From Exiguobacterium sp. s122 (GTDB lineage Bacteria; Bacillota; Bacilli; Exiguobacteriales; Exiguobacteriaceae), in contig NZ_JACSMD010000002.1 in NCBI RefSeq assembly GCF_018618475.1, positions 186,001 to 250,000 on the forward strand: DNA of 64,000 nt. Reading direction: 5' to 3'. Numbering within the stretch: the first letter of the stretch is position 1; each line of letters starts with the position of its first letter. The translations under genes and the position numbers were made by a program. Below, in pieces: positions 18,791 to 27,194 of this stretch. The notes below the pieces were generated by a model, which ran no database searches, had not been told where the DNA came from, and saw nothing but the letters and a program-made list of their open reading frames with translations.

Positions 18791-19126
18791 ATGTGGATTG
18801 TGATGAACAAGTTGGACGTGGAAAAAGGGAAGGTCGAGGCGGTGAAAGCCCGTTTCGAGACGACGAAAGGAATCGAATCGATGGATGGGTTCATTCGTAT
18901 GCAAGTGTTGACCGACACATCGGATGAGACAAAAGACCAAGTCGTCATCATGACGACTTGGCGTGATGCGGCGAGCTTTGAGAACTGGCTTGAGAGCGGG
19001 GCTTATAAACATGCCCACAAAAAACGGGACGACGGCACGTCAGAAGTGAAGCCGGTCGTCCTTGGGAACACCGTCAGTCAATATGAGGTCGCCATCGAAC
19101 ACGGTGCCTCAGCCGATCACATATAA
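18791..19126 (+). CDS. ABM-domain monooxygenase, IsdG/HmoB-like
   Basis: A 111-residue small protein with an antibiotic-biosynthesis-monooxygenase fold: MWIVMNKLDVEKGK at the N terminus, FIRMQVLTD in the middle and TTWRDAASFENWLES before a helix with KHAHKK. In IsdG-type enzymes Asn, Trp and His form the heme-degrading site; the Asn, Trp and His here fit that set. AAGGGGG lies 9 bases before the ATG at 18791. The last 18 bases overlap the convergent CBS gene. Heme degradation is likely but other ABM roles are possible. Confidence 0.75.
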   Translation: MWIVMNKLDVEKGKVEAVKARFETTKGIESMDGFIRMQVLTDTSDETKDQVVIMTTWRDAASFENWLESGAYKHAHKKRDDGTSEVKPVVLGNTVSQYEVAIEHGASADHI

Positions 19127-19810
19127 AATGTCTTGCGGACGAATGATGCCGAGGAGCGGCTCATCCGTTTCGCCGGTCGCCGTGACGAGGAGCGCGTCGA
19201 GACGTGCTCCTTCTTTCATGTTCACAAAATGATGATGTGCTTCGATCACGGATGTGGCTGCAGCGATGAAACGGTACCGATGAATGTGGGGGTCATGATG
19301 GAGCACGTGGCTCACGAGCACCCCGTCCAAAGCGATGTGTGCGTCATGCGCTGATTCGGCGAGCCAACTCGTCACGCCTTTTTTCGTCAACAAGCCGAGC
19401 CACGAGCCATCGACGTTGTAAATCGGGAACTGGGAGTAGTTCTCATTCCGAATCGCCCGCAACACATCTTGGAGTGGCGCGTCCGCCCGAAATGTCGTCA
19501 CCTGCTTTTGAAACAACGGGATGACGAGCTTCGGATGCAGCAGCTCCCGCTCCACTTCAAGAATCAAGTCGACTAATGAATCATGTGGCTCTGCAATAAT
19601 GAAGTCGGGTTCTCGCCGCTCATGGACGATGGCGTTGCGCAACTGGCTCATCTGGTGTAAGTCTTCTTTATAGCGTTCGATGATTGGATTTTGTTTTGCG
19701 AGACGATTGACCATGTTGCTGAAACTAAAATGTTTGCCGTCCCCCATCTCCCGGCTTAAATAGTCTTCAATCCGGTGATAGGATGCGATAAATTCTTCTG
19801 CTCTACTCAT
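19109..19810 (-). CDS. CBS-domain protein
   Basis: A 233-residue soluble protein. The N-terminal 90 residues are helical (RIEDYLSREM, MSQLRNAIVHER) and resemble HEPN/MAE_28990-like helices; two CBS motifs follow (about 100-155 with NENYSQFPIYNVDGSWLGLLT, and about 165-230 ending in LLGIIRPQDILYVIG). CBS pairs bind adenosine nucleotides. AAGGTGG lies 9 bases before the ATG at 19810. It overlaps the convergent IsdG-like gene by 18 bases. The RNxxxH-like string RNAIVH makes a HEPN-type fold possible, but that is only a suggestion. Confidence 0.75.
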   Translation of the reverse strand: MSRAEEFIASYHRIEDYLSREMGDGKHFSFSNMVNRLAKQNPIIERYKEDLHQMSQLRNAIVHERREPDFIIAEPHDSLVDLILEVERELLHPKLVIPLFQKQVTTFRADAPLQDVLRAIRNENYSQFPIYNVDGSWLGLLTKKGVTSWLAESAHDAHIALDGVLVSHVLHHDPHIHRYRFIAAATSVIEAHHHFVNMKEGARLDALLVTATGETDEPLLGIIRPQDILYVIG

Positions 19811-19922
19811 ACATGTCACCACCTTATCGCCTATCTATACCCTTAATTCATCCATTCGAGCAGGAAAAGTGCGCCCTATCCCGAATGAGAAAACATCCAA
19901 TCTACCGAAAGGAGGGGCGTCG

Positions 19923-20654
19923 ATGGCGACTCCACTTCAACACGCAGAACGTCTTTCGAACAAAATGGCGTTCCGCTCCGGCATACGTGCCGGGATCCCC
20001 GTCGCGGTCGGTTATATTCCGATTGCCATCGCGTTCGGTCTGCTTGCGAAATCGTTTGACATGCCAAACGTGATCACATTGGCGATGTCCCTTTTGATTT
20101 TCGCCGGAGCGAGTCAATTTATCGGCATTCAATTGATTATGGCCGGGGCGATGTATTGGGAAATCGTGCTGACGACGTTCATTTTGAACTTGCGTCACTT
20201 TCTCATGTCTGCTTCTTTATCACAACGACTCGAGACAACATCGAATCGCTTCCTCGCAGCCGTCGCGTTCGGAGTGACCGACGAGACGTTCAGTGTCGCT
20301 TCGGTTCGCGACGAGGCGACACGGGGCCATTTCATTCTAGGTCTAAACAGCATCGCCTTTTTGGCCTGGAACGTTGGCACATGGATTGGCGTATTTCTCG
20401 CGTTCGGCTTGCCTATGGAACTCCAGGCGAGTATGGGCATCGCTTTATACGCCATGTTCATCGGATTGCTCGTCCCGAGCTTGACGCGTAAGCCGGTCCT
20501 CGTCGTGGTCGGCATAGCGGTAGCCGCGCAGAGTGTTCTCCATTGGGGGGTCTCGCCTTTCGTTCCACTATCGTCCGGACTCAGCATCATCCTTTCGACA
20601 TTTATCGCGGCCGGGACAGGCGCACTTCTTTATCGTGAGGAGGACACGCCATGA
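19923..20654 (+). CDS. azlC: branched-chain amino acid exporter large subunit AzlC
   Basis: A 243-residue membrane protein with about seven helices, AzlC family. GYIPIAIAFGLLAKS and IFAGASQFIGIQLI near the N terminus are family signatures. With AzlD it exports branched-chain amino acids or analogues. The start at 19923 has GGAGG upstream; the frame continues further up but without a suitable start. Its stop overlaps azlD (ATGA at 20651-20654). Confidence 0.92.
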   Translation: MATPLQHAERLSNKMAFRSGIRAGIPVAVGYIPIAIAFGLLAKSFDMPNVITLAMSLLIFAGASQFIGIQLIMAGAMYWEIVLTTFILNLRHFLMSASLSQRLETTSNRFLAAVAFGVTDETFSVASVRDEATRGHFILGLNSIAFLAWNVGTWIGVFLAFGLPMELQASMGIALYAMFIGLLVPSLTRKPVLVVVGIAVAAQSVLHWGVSPFVPLSSGLSIILSTFIAAGTGALLYREEDTP

Positions 20655-20950
20655 TCAGTTTATTGCTACTCGTCGTGGTGATGGCGCTTGTGACGTATAT
20701 TCCTCGGCTCTTCCCGCTGCTTTGGTTAAAAAACGTAGCGTTAACTCCGCTTTTGAAACGATTTCTATTGTTTACGCCCTACGCGGTGCTCGCGAGCCTC
20801 ATCTTTCCTGGTCTCTTGACGGCGACGAATACCGTCTCGTCTGCACTGATTGGGGGTGCAGTGGCGGTCTGCTTAGCGTTACTCCGTGTGAATCTCGTTT
20901 TCGTCGTACTCGGCGGAATCGCCGGCGTGTATATACTAGAGGTTTTGTGA
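20651..20950 (+). CDS. azlD: branched-chain amino acid exporter small subunit AzlD
   Basis: A 99-residue membrane protein with four helices, AzlD family (VTYIPRLFPLLW near the N terminus). The start overlaps the azlC stop by 4 bases, with GTGAGGAGG upstream inside azlC. The two form one exporter. A terminator follows directly. Confidence 0.9.
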   Translation: MISLLLLVVVMALVTYIPRLFPLLWLKNVALTPLLKRFLLFTPYAVLASLIFPGLLTATNTVSSALIGGAVAVCLALLRVNLVFVVLGGIAGVYILEVL

Positions 20951-20956
20951 TAAACG

Positions 20957-20992
20957 AAAAGAACTGTCCCCTTTTGCGGGACAGTTCTTTTT
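20957..20992. terminator. bidirectional terminator between azlD and the HD-GYP gene
   Basis: AAAAGAACTGTCCC and GGGACAGTTCTTTTT form a 14-bp stem with a 7-base loop and A/T runs on both sides. Confidence 0.92.
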
Positions 20993-22469
20993 AAGCCGGA
21001 ATCGCTTGGCGTCGCAATGCGACGAAGACATCAACGAAGTTTGCGTCCCATTGCGTTCCCCGGCCACTTTCTAAGATGGCGAGTGCCTTTTCAATCGGCA
21101 TGCCTTGTCTGTAAGGACGGTCCGAGGTCATGGCGTCGTACGCATCGGCGATGGCCATGATGCGACCGAACAACGGAATCGCCTCTCCCGCTAACCGGTC
21201 TGGGTATCCATTGCCATCAATCCGTTCATGGTGGGAACGGACGCCTGCTAAAATAGGCTGCAACGAATCTGGTAACGTGATTTGATTCAAGATATGAATG
21301 CCAATGGTCGGGTGTTCTTGAATCTGGGCGAACTCGTCATCCGTCAATCGACCTTCTTTCAACAAGACGTCATCTCGAACCCCAATCTTTCCGATGTCAT
21401 GAAGAAGTGCCGACTTACGAAGAAGTTCAACTTCGTATGCAGGCATTCGGAGCGCTTCCGCCAGCTCGACCGAGTAAGCGGCAACCCGTTCTGAGTGGCC
21501 GGCCGTATAGGAATCACGAGCATCCAGAGTTGCTGCGAATAAGACGAATAAACTATTCAACAACTGCTCGTTCTCGGTCTCTCGGCGCGTTACGTTCTCG
21601 ACCATATGATTGAAACCGGTCACGAGTTGACCGAACTCGTCAGAATACGGATTTGAAATCGGTTGAAGCGTCCCTGAGTCGATGACGGAGACCCCTTCTG
21701 TCAATGCACCGAGCGGACGTTTAATGCTGTCATAGAGTAGGATGCTACTAAACGTTGCCACACCAACGATAACGACTAAGATGAGGGCAGCCCATCCCCA
21801 ATACGCATCGACCTGTTCGACCGTAGACAATTGGACGCCCGAAGCGAGCATGAACAACATGACCGGTAACATCCCGATAACGAGCATGCTCACTAACAAT
21901 TTCGTCCGGACACTGAGTGAACGCTGTGTCGTCTGAAGCGGTTGTTGATGTAATGATTCATTTGTTCCTTGCAAGTAAAGAAGCATCGGTTCGACCGAGC
22001 GGTACGTTAAAAAGAATTCAATTAATGCATGCAATAGTGCAATCAAAACCGCCCCAAGTGCAGCAAGCCCAATCATCCGGTACGGCAAATCGATCCAACC
22101 TAGGTGAATCGCGGTGGCGGATAAAAGCATCGCTGGAAGCGACAGCCCGAACAAATGCGGTCCCATGATCCGCTTGATAGTGAGCACAGGAAAGCGGCTC
22201 GTCTGATCAAACGCCTGTTGAAGCACGGCCTGACTCGGAACGTCCGTCAAACAAGCCAGACGTATCGGTGCCACGTGCCGACGATACATCAATAACTCCA
22301 ATCCCGCCATGACTGTCCCGGATACGACCATGATGAAAAATAAGAGCATCATTTCCAATGGCGATAGCTCGAGCGTCTGGAAGATGAATAAACCACCGAC
22401 CCCGAAGACAGCGATGCCCGATCCTAACACATAGTTCCGTAACAATGTCTGCTGAAACGTTTTAAACAC
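20991..22469 (-). CDS. membrane HAMP and HD-GYP protein, cyclic-di-GMP phosphodiesterase
   Basis: A 492-residue protein. Two N-terminal blocks of membrane helices (about 10-60, 110-150 and 190-255) lead to a HAMP-like linker (about 255-310) and a C-terminal HD-GYP domain. That domain has HSERVAAYSVELAEAL, HDIGKIG (about 355), HHERIDGNGYPD and IADAYDAMTSDRPYR, so the metal and GYP residues are present. It should hydrolyse cyclic di-GMP. I chose the GTG at 22469 because AGGAG lies 8 bases upstream; the GTG at 22478 overlaps it. Single gene. Confidence 0.88.
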   Translation of the reverse strand: MFKTFQQTLLRNYVLGSGIAVFGVGGLFIFQTLELSPLEMMLLFFIMVVSGTVMAGLELLMYRRHVAPIRLACLTDVPSQAVLQQAFDQTSRFPVLTIKRIMGPHLFGLSLPAMLLSATAIHLGWIDLPYRMIGLAALGAVLIALLHALIEFFLTYRSVEPMLLYLQGTNESLHQQPLQTTQRSLSVRTKLLVSMLVIGMLPVMLFMLASGVQLSTVEQVDAYWGWAALILVVIVGVATFSSILLYDSIKRPLGALTEGVSVIDSGTLQPISNPYSDEFGQLVTGFNHMVENVTRRETENEQLLNSLFVLFAATLDARDSYTAGHSERVAAYSVELAEALRMPAYEVELLRKSALLHDIGKIGVRDDVLLKEGRLTDDEFAQIQEHPTIGIHILNQITLPDSLQPILAGVRSHHERIDGNGYPDRLAGEAIPLFGRIMAIADAYDAMTSDRPYRQGMPIEKALAILESGRGTQWDANFVDVFVALRRQAIPA

Positions 22470-22541
22470 GTAATCCACTCCTGCCTTTGTCGACTAATTA
22501 CTTATATATCGACCAGTTTTCCTTCTCTGTTGATACAAAAA

Positions 22542-22569
22542 AACAGGCCTCTCAGTGAGAGACCTGTTC
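22542..22569. terminator. terminator downstream of the TM_helix channel gene
   Basis: AACAGGCCTCTCA and TGAGAGACCTGTT stem with a G-T pair, T run TTTTTTTG on the minus strand. Confidence 0.85.
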
Positions 22570-22578
22570 AACGATTGA

Positions 22579-24360
22579 TTACGGACGGAGTGGTCCATCA
22601 TTATCGTCTAACGACCGGTTGTTTTCATCCGGCGTGATGTTGTCGTGGAACGGATTCGGTTCAGGACCGTCTACGTTCGTTTGGTTCGGCATATTCGTCC
22701 GATCCGCTTCACGCTTCAAATCTTGTTTCGTTTGATTCGCTTCACGTTTCGATTGATCCAACCCTTGTTTCGCCTCACGCTTCGCAGCTTCGGCTTCAGC
22801 ATTCATTTGTGCTTTTTCTTGTTCGAGTCCTTCTTTTGAGACTTCTGTCTCATCGATGTTCTTTTCTGCTTTCTTCAAGTAACGCGCCGCTGTTTCACGT
22901 CCGCCAAGACCGAAGGCAAGACCGAAAGCAAGGGCGACGGCACCGAGGATAAGCAAGAACGCCGTGTTGACGATCATCGGTGCGATACCGAGTTGGCTAA
23001 TCGCCATGAAGAAGGCAAGTCCAAGAATCGCGTACTTCGCAATGTGACGGAGAGCGCTCGGTTGACCGGCTCCATCGACGAGCACGCTTCCGACGAGTCG
23101 CTCTGCCATGTTCGCGAGCCAGAAACCGACCGCCAAGATGACGATGGCTGCGATGACCATTGGCAAGTAAGCAAAGATAGCTGTCGCGAGCGATGCCATG
23201 AATTCAAGGTTCGCTACTTGAAGTGCTTCTGAGACGAACAACAAGATGACGATGATTTGCACGATTGTTCCGATGACTTGTGCGACAGACGTCGATGATG
23301 TCGAGCGTCCACCGAAGCCCATCTTCTCAGCGAGTGAGTTCACACCTAAATTCTCAAGGAGTGACACAACGACACCTTTGAGCCATTTGGCAACGAACAC
23401 ACCGACGAGAATCAAGACGATAGCGACGATGATGTTTGGAATCATCGCTAGGATGTTATTAAGCATCGAGATGGCTGGTTCCGAGATTCCACGGATGTTC
23501 AACGCTTCAAGCGCCGAAATCGTGACCGGAATCATGATCAAGATGAAAACGATTGTTCCGACAGCCTTCGCAAGGCTTGACCCTTTGACGTAATCCGCCA
23601 AATGTAACTTCTCAGCGAATCGGTTTAACCCGGCTGCTTCCAAGAATTTCGTCAAGATATCGCGAACAATTTTCGCCACGACGTAACCGATGGCGAAGAT
23701 AAGTGCCGCAGCGACAAGTCTTGGGATGAAGGCAAGGAAACTGTTGAGCAAGTCTTCGAACGGTCCGCTAATTCCTTGGAGACCGAGCGCATCAAGTACG
23801 GCCGGAAGAGCCAACAAGAGGACAAGGTAGAAGACGATGTTTGCTACCGTATCCACCCATTGCGTCTGGTTCACACTAGACGAATCTTGACCAGTCTTCT
23901 CCATCAACTTGTTCAAGTTGAGGCGATGACCCGCCATTTGAATCGCTTTTTTCAAGAGTGTTGCGATAATCCAAGCGACGAGTAAGATGAGACCGGCTTT
24001 AATGACCCCGGTAATCAATCCTGAGAAGCTTGCATAGATTTGGTTGAACGGCTGCGCAACGCCCGGCACGTTCATGTATTCAAACACAATCAAGAATGCG
24101 AGGAGCAAGACCCCAAAGAAGACGACCTTCGCAATAATGCGCTCTGGCGTCCACTTTCTTTCGTCACGGCCCGGCTTAGCCGGATCCCCTTCTTTTGTTA
24201 CCCCGACACGTTCGTCAAGTCGTGCTTTGCGAAGCGCTTTGCGCGTCACACCTTCCAACACTTTTGCTAAAATATAACCGATTACAAGAACAAGGATGAC
24301 TAGCAAAAGGTCCGGTAGCCACGACATGACGGAGTTAAAATTGTACGTCGTATTGTTCAT
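22579..24360 (-). CDS. mechanosensitive-channel-like protein with repeated TM_helix units
   Basis: A 593-residue membrane protein built from four or five tandem TM_helix (PF05552-like) units, each with a polar start and a glycine-rich helix pair: for example LPDLLLVILVLVIGYILAKV (N-terminal), FIPRLVAAALIFAIGYVVAK (about 210), MIPNIIVAIVLILVGVFVAK (about 305) and YLPMVIAAIVILAVGFWLAN (about 395). A charged coiled-coil (about 500-560) and an Asn/Asp-rich tail follow. There is no MscS beta domain, so gating by tension is unproven. The gene is alone, with two sigma-B-like promoter candidates upstream. Confidence 0.8.
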   Translation of the reverse strand: MNNTTYNFNSVMSWLPDLLLVILVLVIGYILAKVLEGVTRKALRKARLDERVGVTKEGDPAKPGRDERKWTPERIIAKVVFFGVLLLAFLIVFEYMNVPGVAQPFNQIYASFSGLITGVIKAGLILLVAWIIATLLKKAIQMAGHRLNLNKLMEKTGQDSSSVNQTQWVDTVANIVFYLVLLLALPAVLDALGLQGISGPFEDLLNSFLAFIPRLVAAALIFAIGYVVAKIVRDILTKFLEAAGLNRFAEKLHLADYVKGSSLAKAVGTIVFILIMIPVTISALEALNIRGISEPAISMLNNILAMIPNIIVAIVLILVGVFVAKWLKGVVVSLLENLGVNSLAEKMGFGGRSTSSTSVAQVIGTIVQIIVILLFVSEALQVANLEFMASLATAIFAYLPMVIAAIVILAVGFWLANMAERLVGSVLVDGAGQPSALRHIAKYAILGLAFFMAISQLGIAPMIVNTAFLLILGAVALAFGLAFGLGGRETAARYLKKAEKNIDETEVSKEGLEQEKAQMNAEAEAAKREAKQGLDQSKREANQTKQDLKREADRTNMPNQTNVDGPEPNPFHDNITPDENNRSLDDNDGPLRP

Positions 24361-24445
24361 TCAACATCTTCCTCCTATCTCTTTTTGAATTTTTAGTTAA
24401 GATTGACTCTCTGTATTAATACCAACATTTTCATACCGGTAAACC

Positions 24446-24471
24446 TTGCCCGTTTCATATCGCACTAAAAC
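24446..24471 (-). promoter_or_regulatory. possible sigma-B promoter for the TM_helix channel gene
   Basis: Minus-strand GTTTTA, 14 bases, GGGCAA: each box is one base off GTTTAA/GGGTAW. A second, weaker candidate is GTTTAC-15-GGTATT at 24418-24444. Only one, or neither, may be real. Confidence 0.4.
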
Positions 24472-24573
24472 AGTTGTTCGCTTATGATTTTTATATCTAT
24501 AGAAAGAAGACGTGTCTTTCTTAACCAAGTATGGTACGAATGAGTTGGAAATCTTTTTTTAGGAGGAGTCTCG

Positions 24574-24987
24574 ATGAACATCGCGTTGATTGCCCACGAT
24601 AAAAAGAAAGATGATTTGATTCGCTTAGTCCGCGCTTATGCGCACATTTTAAAGCACCATCAACTATTCGCCACCGGTACGACCGGCAAGCGTGTAGCCG
24701 AAGCGACCGGGCTACCGGTTCACTGTTACAAGTCTGGCCCGCTCGGTGGAGACCAAGAAATCGGTGCTGCTGTCGCACGTGGGGAAATGGATATGATTCT
24801 TTTCTTCCGTGATCCGTTGACGGCCCAGCCACATGAGCCTGACGTCAGTGCGTTGATGCGCTTATGTGACGTGTACTCCATTCCACTTGCGACAAACATG
24901 GGCGGCAGTGAGATTTTGGTGCGTAGCATCGCGCAAGGCGATTTTGAAGCCCGAACGCTCGACCATAACGACGAGCCCCCTGCTTGA
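24574..24987 (+). CDS. mgsA: methylglyoxal synthase
   Basis: A 137-residue enzyme that converts dihydroxyacetone phosphate to methylglyoxal plus phosphate. Signature features are [12 protein letters not shown], phosphate-binding ATGTTGKRV (about residue 36), [11 protein letters not shown] with the catalytic Asp (about 60), and [14 protein letters not shown] with Asp and His. Length is normal for the family. AGGAGG lies 8 bases before the ATG. The next gene starts 32 bases downstream and may be co-transcribed. Confidence 0.96.
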   Translation: MNIALIAHDKKKDDLIRLVRAYAHILKHHQLFATGTTGKRVAEATGLPVHCYKSGPLGGDQEIGAAVARGEMDMILFFRDPLTAQPHEPDVSALMRLCDVYSIPLATNMGGSEILVRSIAQGDFEARTLDHNDEPPA

Positions 24988-25019
24988 ATCGAAATAAACT
25001 ATAGAAGAGAGGAATTCAT

Positions 25020-25892
25020 CTGAAACAGCCTACCTTTAACGACCCCGCCCTCCAAGCGTTTTATGACCAAGTCCGCATCCACTTGCTGGACTTAGTTGAC
25101 GATGAAGCGGAAGCGGAACGGCTACTCGACAGTCTCGCCGGCTATATGAATCAGGCCGAGAAGAACGGGCAATCACTCGACGGCCTGCTCAGTCAGTCAC
25201 CGGAAGAATATGCCACGTTCTTAATTGAAAAGCCCGTGACGAATGAAGAGTTCCGCCGACGCTACCACACGCTCATCGACCAATCGGAGGAATTGAAACC
25301 TCACGAAAAGACGCAAGTCAATCGCGAGTTCGATTGGGCCGTCGATCGATTGAATGACATGAAATTGAAGCTGCAAGACATCGAGATGCGCGACGTCTCG
25401 TTTCTCGCCTATACGAAAATCGAGGCGATGAAATCGTCACGTCGAGCTTGGAATCAGTTCGGCTGGCTACTCGGCATGATTCTCGCCTTCGCCTACGCCA
25501 ATCTGCTCCTCGTCATGGACGATGTGTTCAGCTTACGCCTCTTTACGGCCCCAACCGGGATGTACGCCATCGACTATTTCGGGTTCATCTTACCGGTCCT
25601 CTTGACTGGCGCCGTCTTCGGCTTGTTGACGCGCTTCCGTCATCATTTCCAGACGCTCGGTCGACGCGTCCTGTTCGCCATCTTCATCGTGCTCGTCTAC
25701 GTCGGGTTTGTCATTTTGACCCAACCCGTCCTCATGGCACTCGAATGGTCATTTTTAATCCAATTGACTCCGCTTTACGCGCTCGTCCTACTTGGCCTCA
25801 GCGGTTTCATGGCACTTTGGACACTGATTGAGTTCGTCTGGCGGAACACGCGATGCCGACTCGGCAACGATGACGTCATCCTCTACTATTGA
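25020..25892 (+). CDS. unknown membrane protein with helical N terminus, probable CTG start
   Basis: A 290-residue protein if read from the CTG at 25020: a soluble helical part of about 140 residues, then about five membrane helices, and a short polar tail. The N-terminal part (DEAEAERLLDSLAGYMNQAE) looks like the helical HAAS-type module in front of some Bacilli membrane proteins; this is weak. AGAGAGGA sits at 25006-25013, 6 bases before CTG. The next possible start, TTG at 25083, has no ribosome binding site and would remove 21 residues that read as the same helix. A stop at 25002 limits the frame, so CTG (or ATT at 25014) is likely. It follows mgsA closely. Confidence 0.65.
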   Translation: MKQPTFNDPALQAFYDQVRIHLLDLVDDEAEAERLLDSLAGYMNQAEKNGQSLDGLLSQSPEEYATFLIEKPVTNEEFRRRYHTLIDQSEELKPHEKTQVNREFDWAVDRLNDMKLKLQDIEMRDVSFLAYTKIEAMKSSRRAWNQFGWLLGMILAFAYANLLLVMDDVFSLRLFTAPTGMYAIDYFGFILPVLLTGAVFGLLTRFRHHFQTLGRRVLFAIFIVLVYVGFVILTQPVLMALEWSFLIQLTPLYALVLLGLSGFMALWTLIEFVWRNTRCRLGNDDVILYY

Positions 25893-25899
25893 TTAACGG

Positions 25900-25929
25900 A
25901 CGCCTCTTCTACTGGAAAAGGCGTTTTTT
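25900..25929 (+). terminator. terminator after the 290-residue membrane protein gene
   Basis: ACGCCT and AGGCGT with partial inner pairing, followed by TTTTTT. Confidence 0.7.
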
Positions 25930-25955
25930 GTTTGAAGTTTGGCCAGAACGGAAAT
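25930..25955 (+). promoter_or_regulatory. possible sigma-B promoter of the YflT pair
   Basis: GTTTGA, 14 bases, GGAAAT; each box is one mismatch from GTTTAA/GGGWAW. It lies just upstream of a general-stress-type gene pair, which supports it weakly. Confidence 0.4.
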
Positions 25956-26011
25956 TATTAATAGCGTGACGCCAATTTATAAAGCAAATCATAGATTGAA
26001 GGAGGCACACT

Positions 26012-26527
26012 ATGTCGGACCGTAAAATTATTGGGCTCTTTTCAAGTGAACAAGAAGTGATGGATAAGGTGGATGAGCTTCGAACAGCCGGGGAAGCTGA
26101 GAAGAACATGCACGTCGTTGCCAAACGAGATGGGGAAATCTCTGCCCTGCGCTATCACACCGATGTGAATGCAGAAGCGGGCATTCGAGACGTCAACTGG
26201 CTCGACCGCGTTAAATCGTTCTTACACGGAAGTGACCGGATTCGTGACGAGTTGCGTAATATGGGCTTGAGCGATGCAGAAGCAGAAGAGTATTACACGG
26301 CAATCGACAATGGCAAACTATTACTTTATGTCGACAAGCATTCCTATGAGCGCTATCCAAACATGTATAAAAAAGACAGCGAACTCGATCATGAAAAAGG
26401 GGAAGAGGCGGACGGCATCGCCTTTGATGCCAAACCGTTCAATGACCACGATGAAGAACCACGTGGCACGAAAGACGACCCGATCGTTCGCGGACACTCC
26501 GGTTTAGAAGACCATCGTCGATTATAA
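26012..26527 (+). CDS. general stress protein with YflT domain (first of two)
   Basis: A 171-residue soluble protein. The N-terminal 110 residues form a YflT / heat-induced stress protein domain: KIIGLFSSEQEVMDKVDELR, VVAKRDGEISALRYHTDV and MGLSDAEAEEYYTAIDNGKLLLYVD. An acidic tail follows with one ADGIAFDAKPFND motif, a divergent form of a repeat in the next gene. AAGGAGG lies 8 bases before the ATG. Members of the family belong to the sigma-B regulon in Bacillus. The partner gene starts 19 bases downstream. Molecular role unknown. Confidence 0.85.
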   Translation: MSDRKIIGLFSSEQEVMDKVDELRTAGEAEKNMHVVAKRDGEISALRYHTDVNAEAGIRDVNWLDRVKSFLHGSDRIRDELRNMGLSDAEAEEYYTAIDNGKLLLYVDKHSYERYPNMYKKDSELDHEKGEEADGIAFDAKPFNDHDEEPRGTKDDPIVRGHSGLEDHRRL

Positions 26528-26545
26528 AATAAGGAGGAAACAGAC

Positions 26546-27157
26546 ATGAGTGAGAAACAATTCGTCAGCATGTACGACACCCAGCAGTCAGCACTTGGTA
26601 AAATCGAAGAGTTGCGCGCAAAAGGCTACAAAGACTCGGACATTTATGTCGTCGCGAAACATGAAGACAACGTCTCGATTTTACGTCGTCAAACGGACGT
26701 CCATACCGAGGCGTCTCATGAGACCGGCTGGTTCGACAAAGTCCGTGCGTTCTTAAGTGGAAAAGAAGATGTGCATAGCGGGCTTCGCAACATGGGACTA
26801 AGCGAAGAAGAAGTAAATCGCCACTACCGTGACGTCGAAGACGGGAAAATTCTCATCTATGTCGACGAAGACTTCGAACGTCGCCACAACGATGGGTTAA
26901 CGATCGACTCCACACGTTTCAACGAATCGACGCATGGGACAAGCCATCAAGGCCACCATACGGCCGACGGACTTGAAATCGACTCGACCCGATTTAATGA
27001 AACGACCGGTGACAATCCAAATCGAGCTGTCGACCCAGAGCAAGACAGACTGGATGAGAAAGATAAATTGAATGACAAAGAGGCAAAACTGCGCGGTCTT
27101 GATGATCGGGCGCTTCGTAACGATTTCGAAGACCCTGACAACGTCCGCCGCTTTTAA
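26546..27157 (+). CDS. general stress protein with YflT domain and repeated tail (second of two)
   Basis: A 203-residue paralogue of the preceding protein. The YflT domain (about 1-110) matches segment by segment (VVAKHEDNVSILRRQTDV, MGLSEEEVNRHYRDVEDGKILIYVD). The tail carries two copies of DGLxIDSTRFNE about 25 residues apart and ends in a charged helix (DRLDEKDKLNDKEAKLRGL). AAGGAGG lies 8 bases before the ATG. Co-transcribed with the first copy; a terminator follows. Confidence 0.85.
   Translation: MSEKQFVSMYDTQQSALGKIEELRAKGYKDSDIYVVAKHEDNVSILRRQTDVHTEASHETGWFDKVRAFLSGKEDVHSGLRNMGLSEEEVNRHYRDVEDGKILIYVDEDFERRHNDGLTIDSTRFNESTHGTSHQGHHTADGLEIDSTRFNETTGDNPNRAVDPEQDRLDEKDKLNDKEAKLRGLDDRALRNDFEDPDNVRRF
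26891..27007 (+). repeat. two protein-level repeats, DGLxIDSTRFNEST-type, 75-base period
   Basis: Copies at 26891-26932 and 26966-27007 encode DGLTIDSTRFNEST and DGLEIDSTRFNETT. Most third codon positions differ, so the similarity is held at the protein level and is not a recent DNA duplication. A third, divergent copy (DGIAFDAKPFND) lies in the tail of the preceding gene. Confidence 0.85.
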
Positions 27158-27161
27158 AGGT

Positions 27162-27194
27162 AAAGGAGTCTGACTACGCGTCAGACTCCTTTTT
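27162..27194. terminator. bidirectional terminator between the YflT genes and the dehydrogenase
   Basis: AAAGGAGTCTGAC and GTCAGACTCCTTTT stem with a 5-base loop, then more T. Confidence 0.9.

Noticed and set aside
19109-19126. Overlap of 18 bases between the convergent IsdG-like and CBS genes as a regulatory antisense
   Set aside because: Short convergent overlaps are common in compact genomes; nothing else supports regulation.
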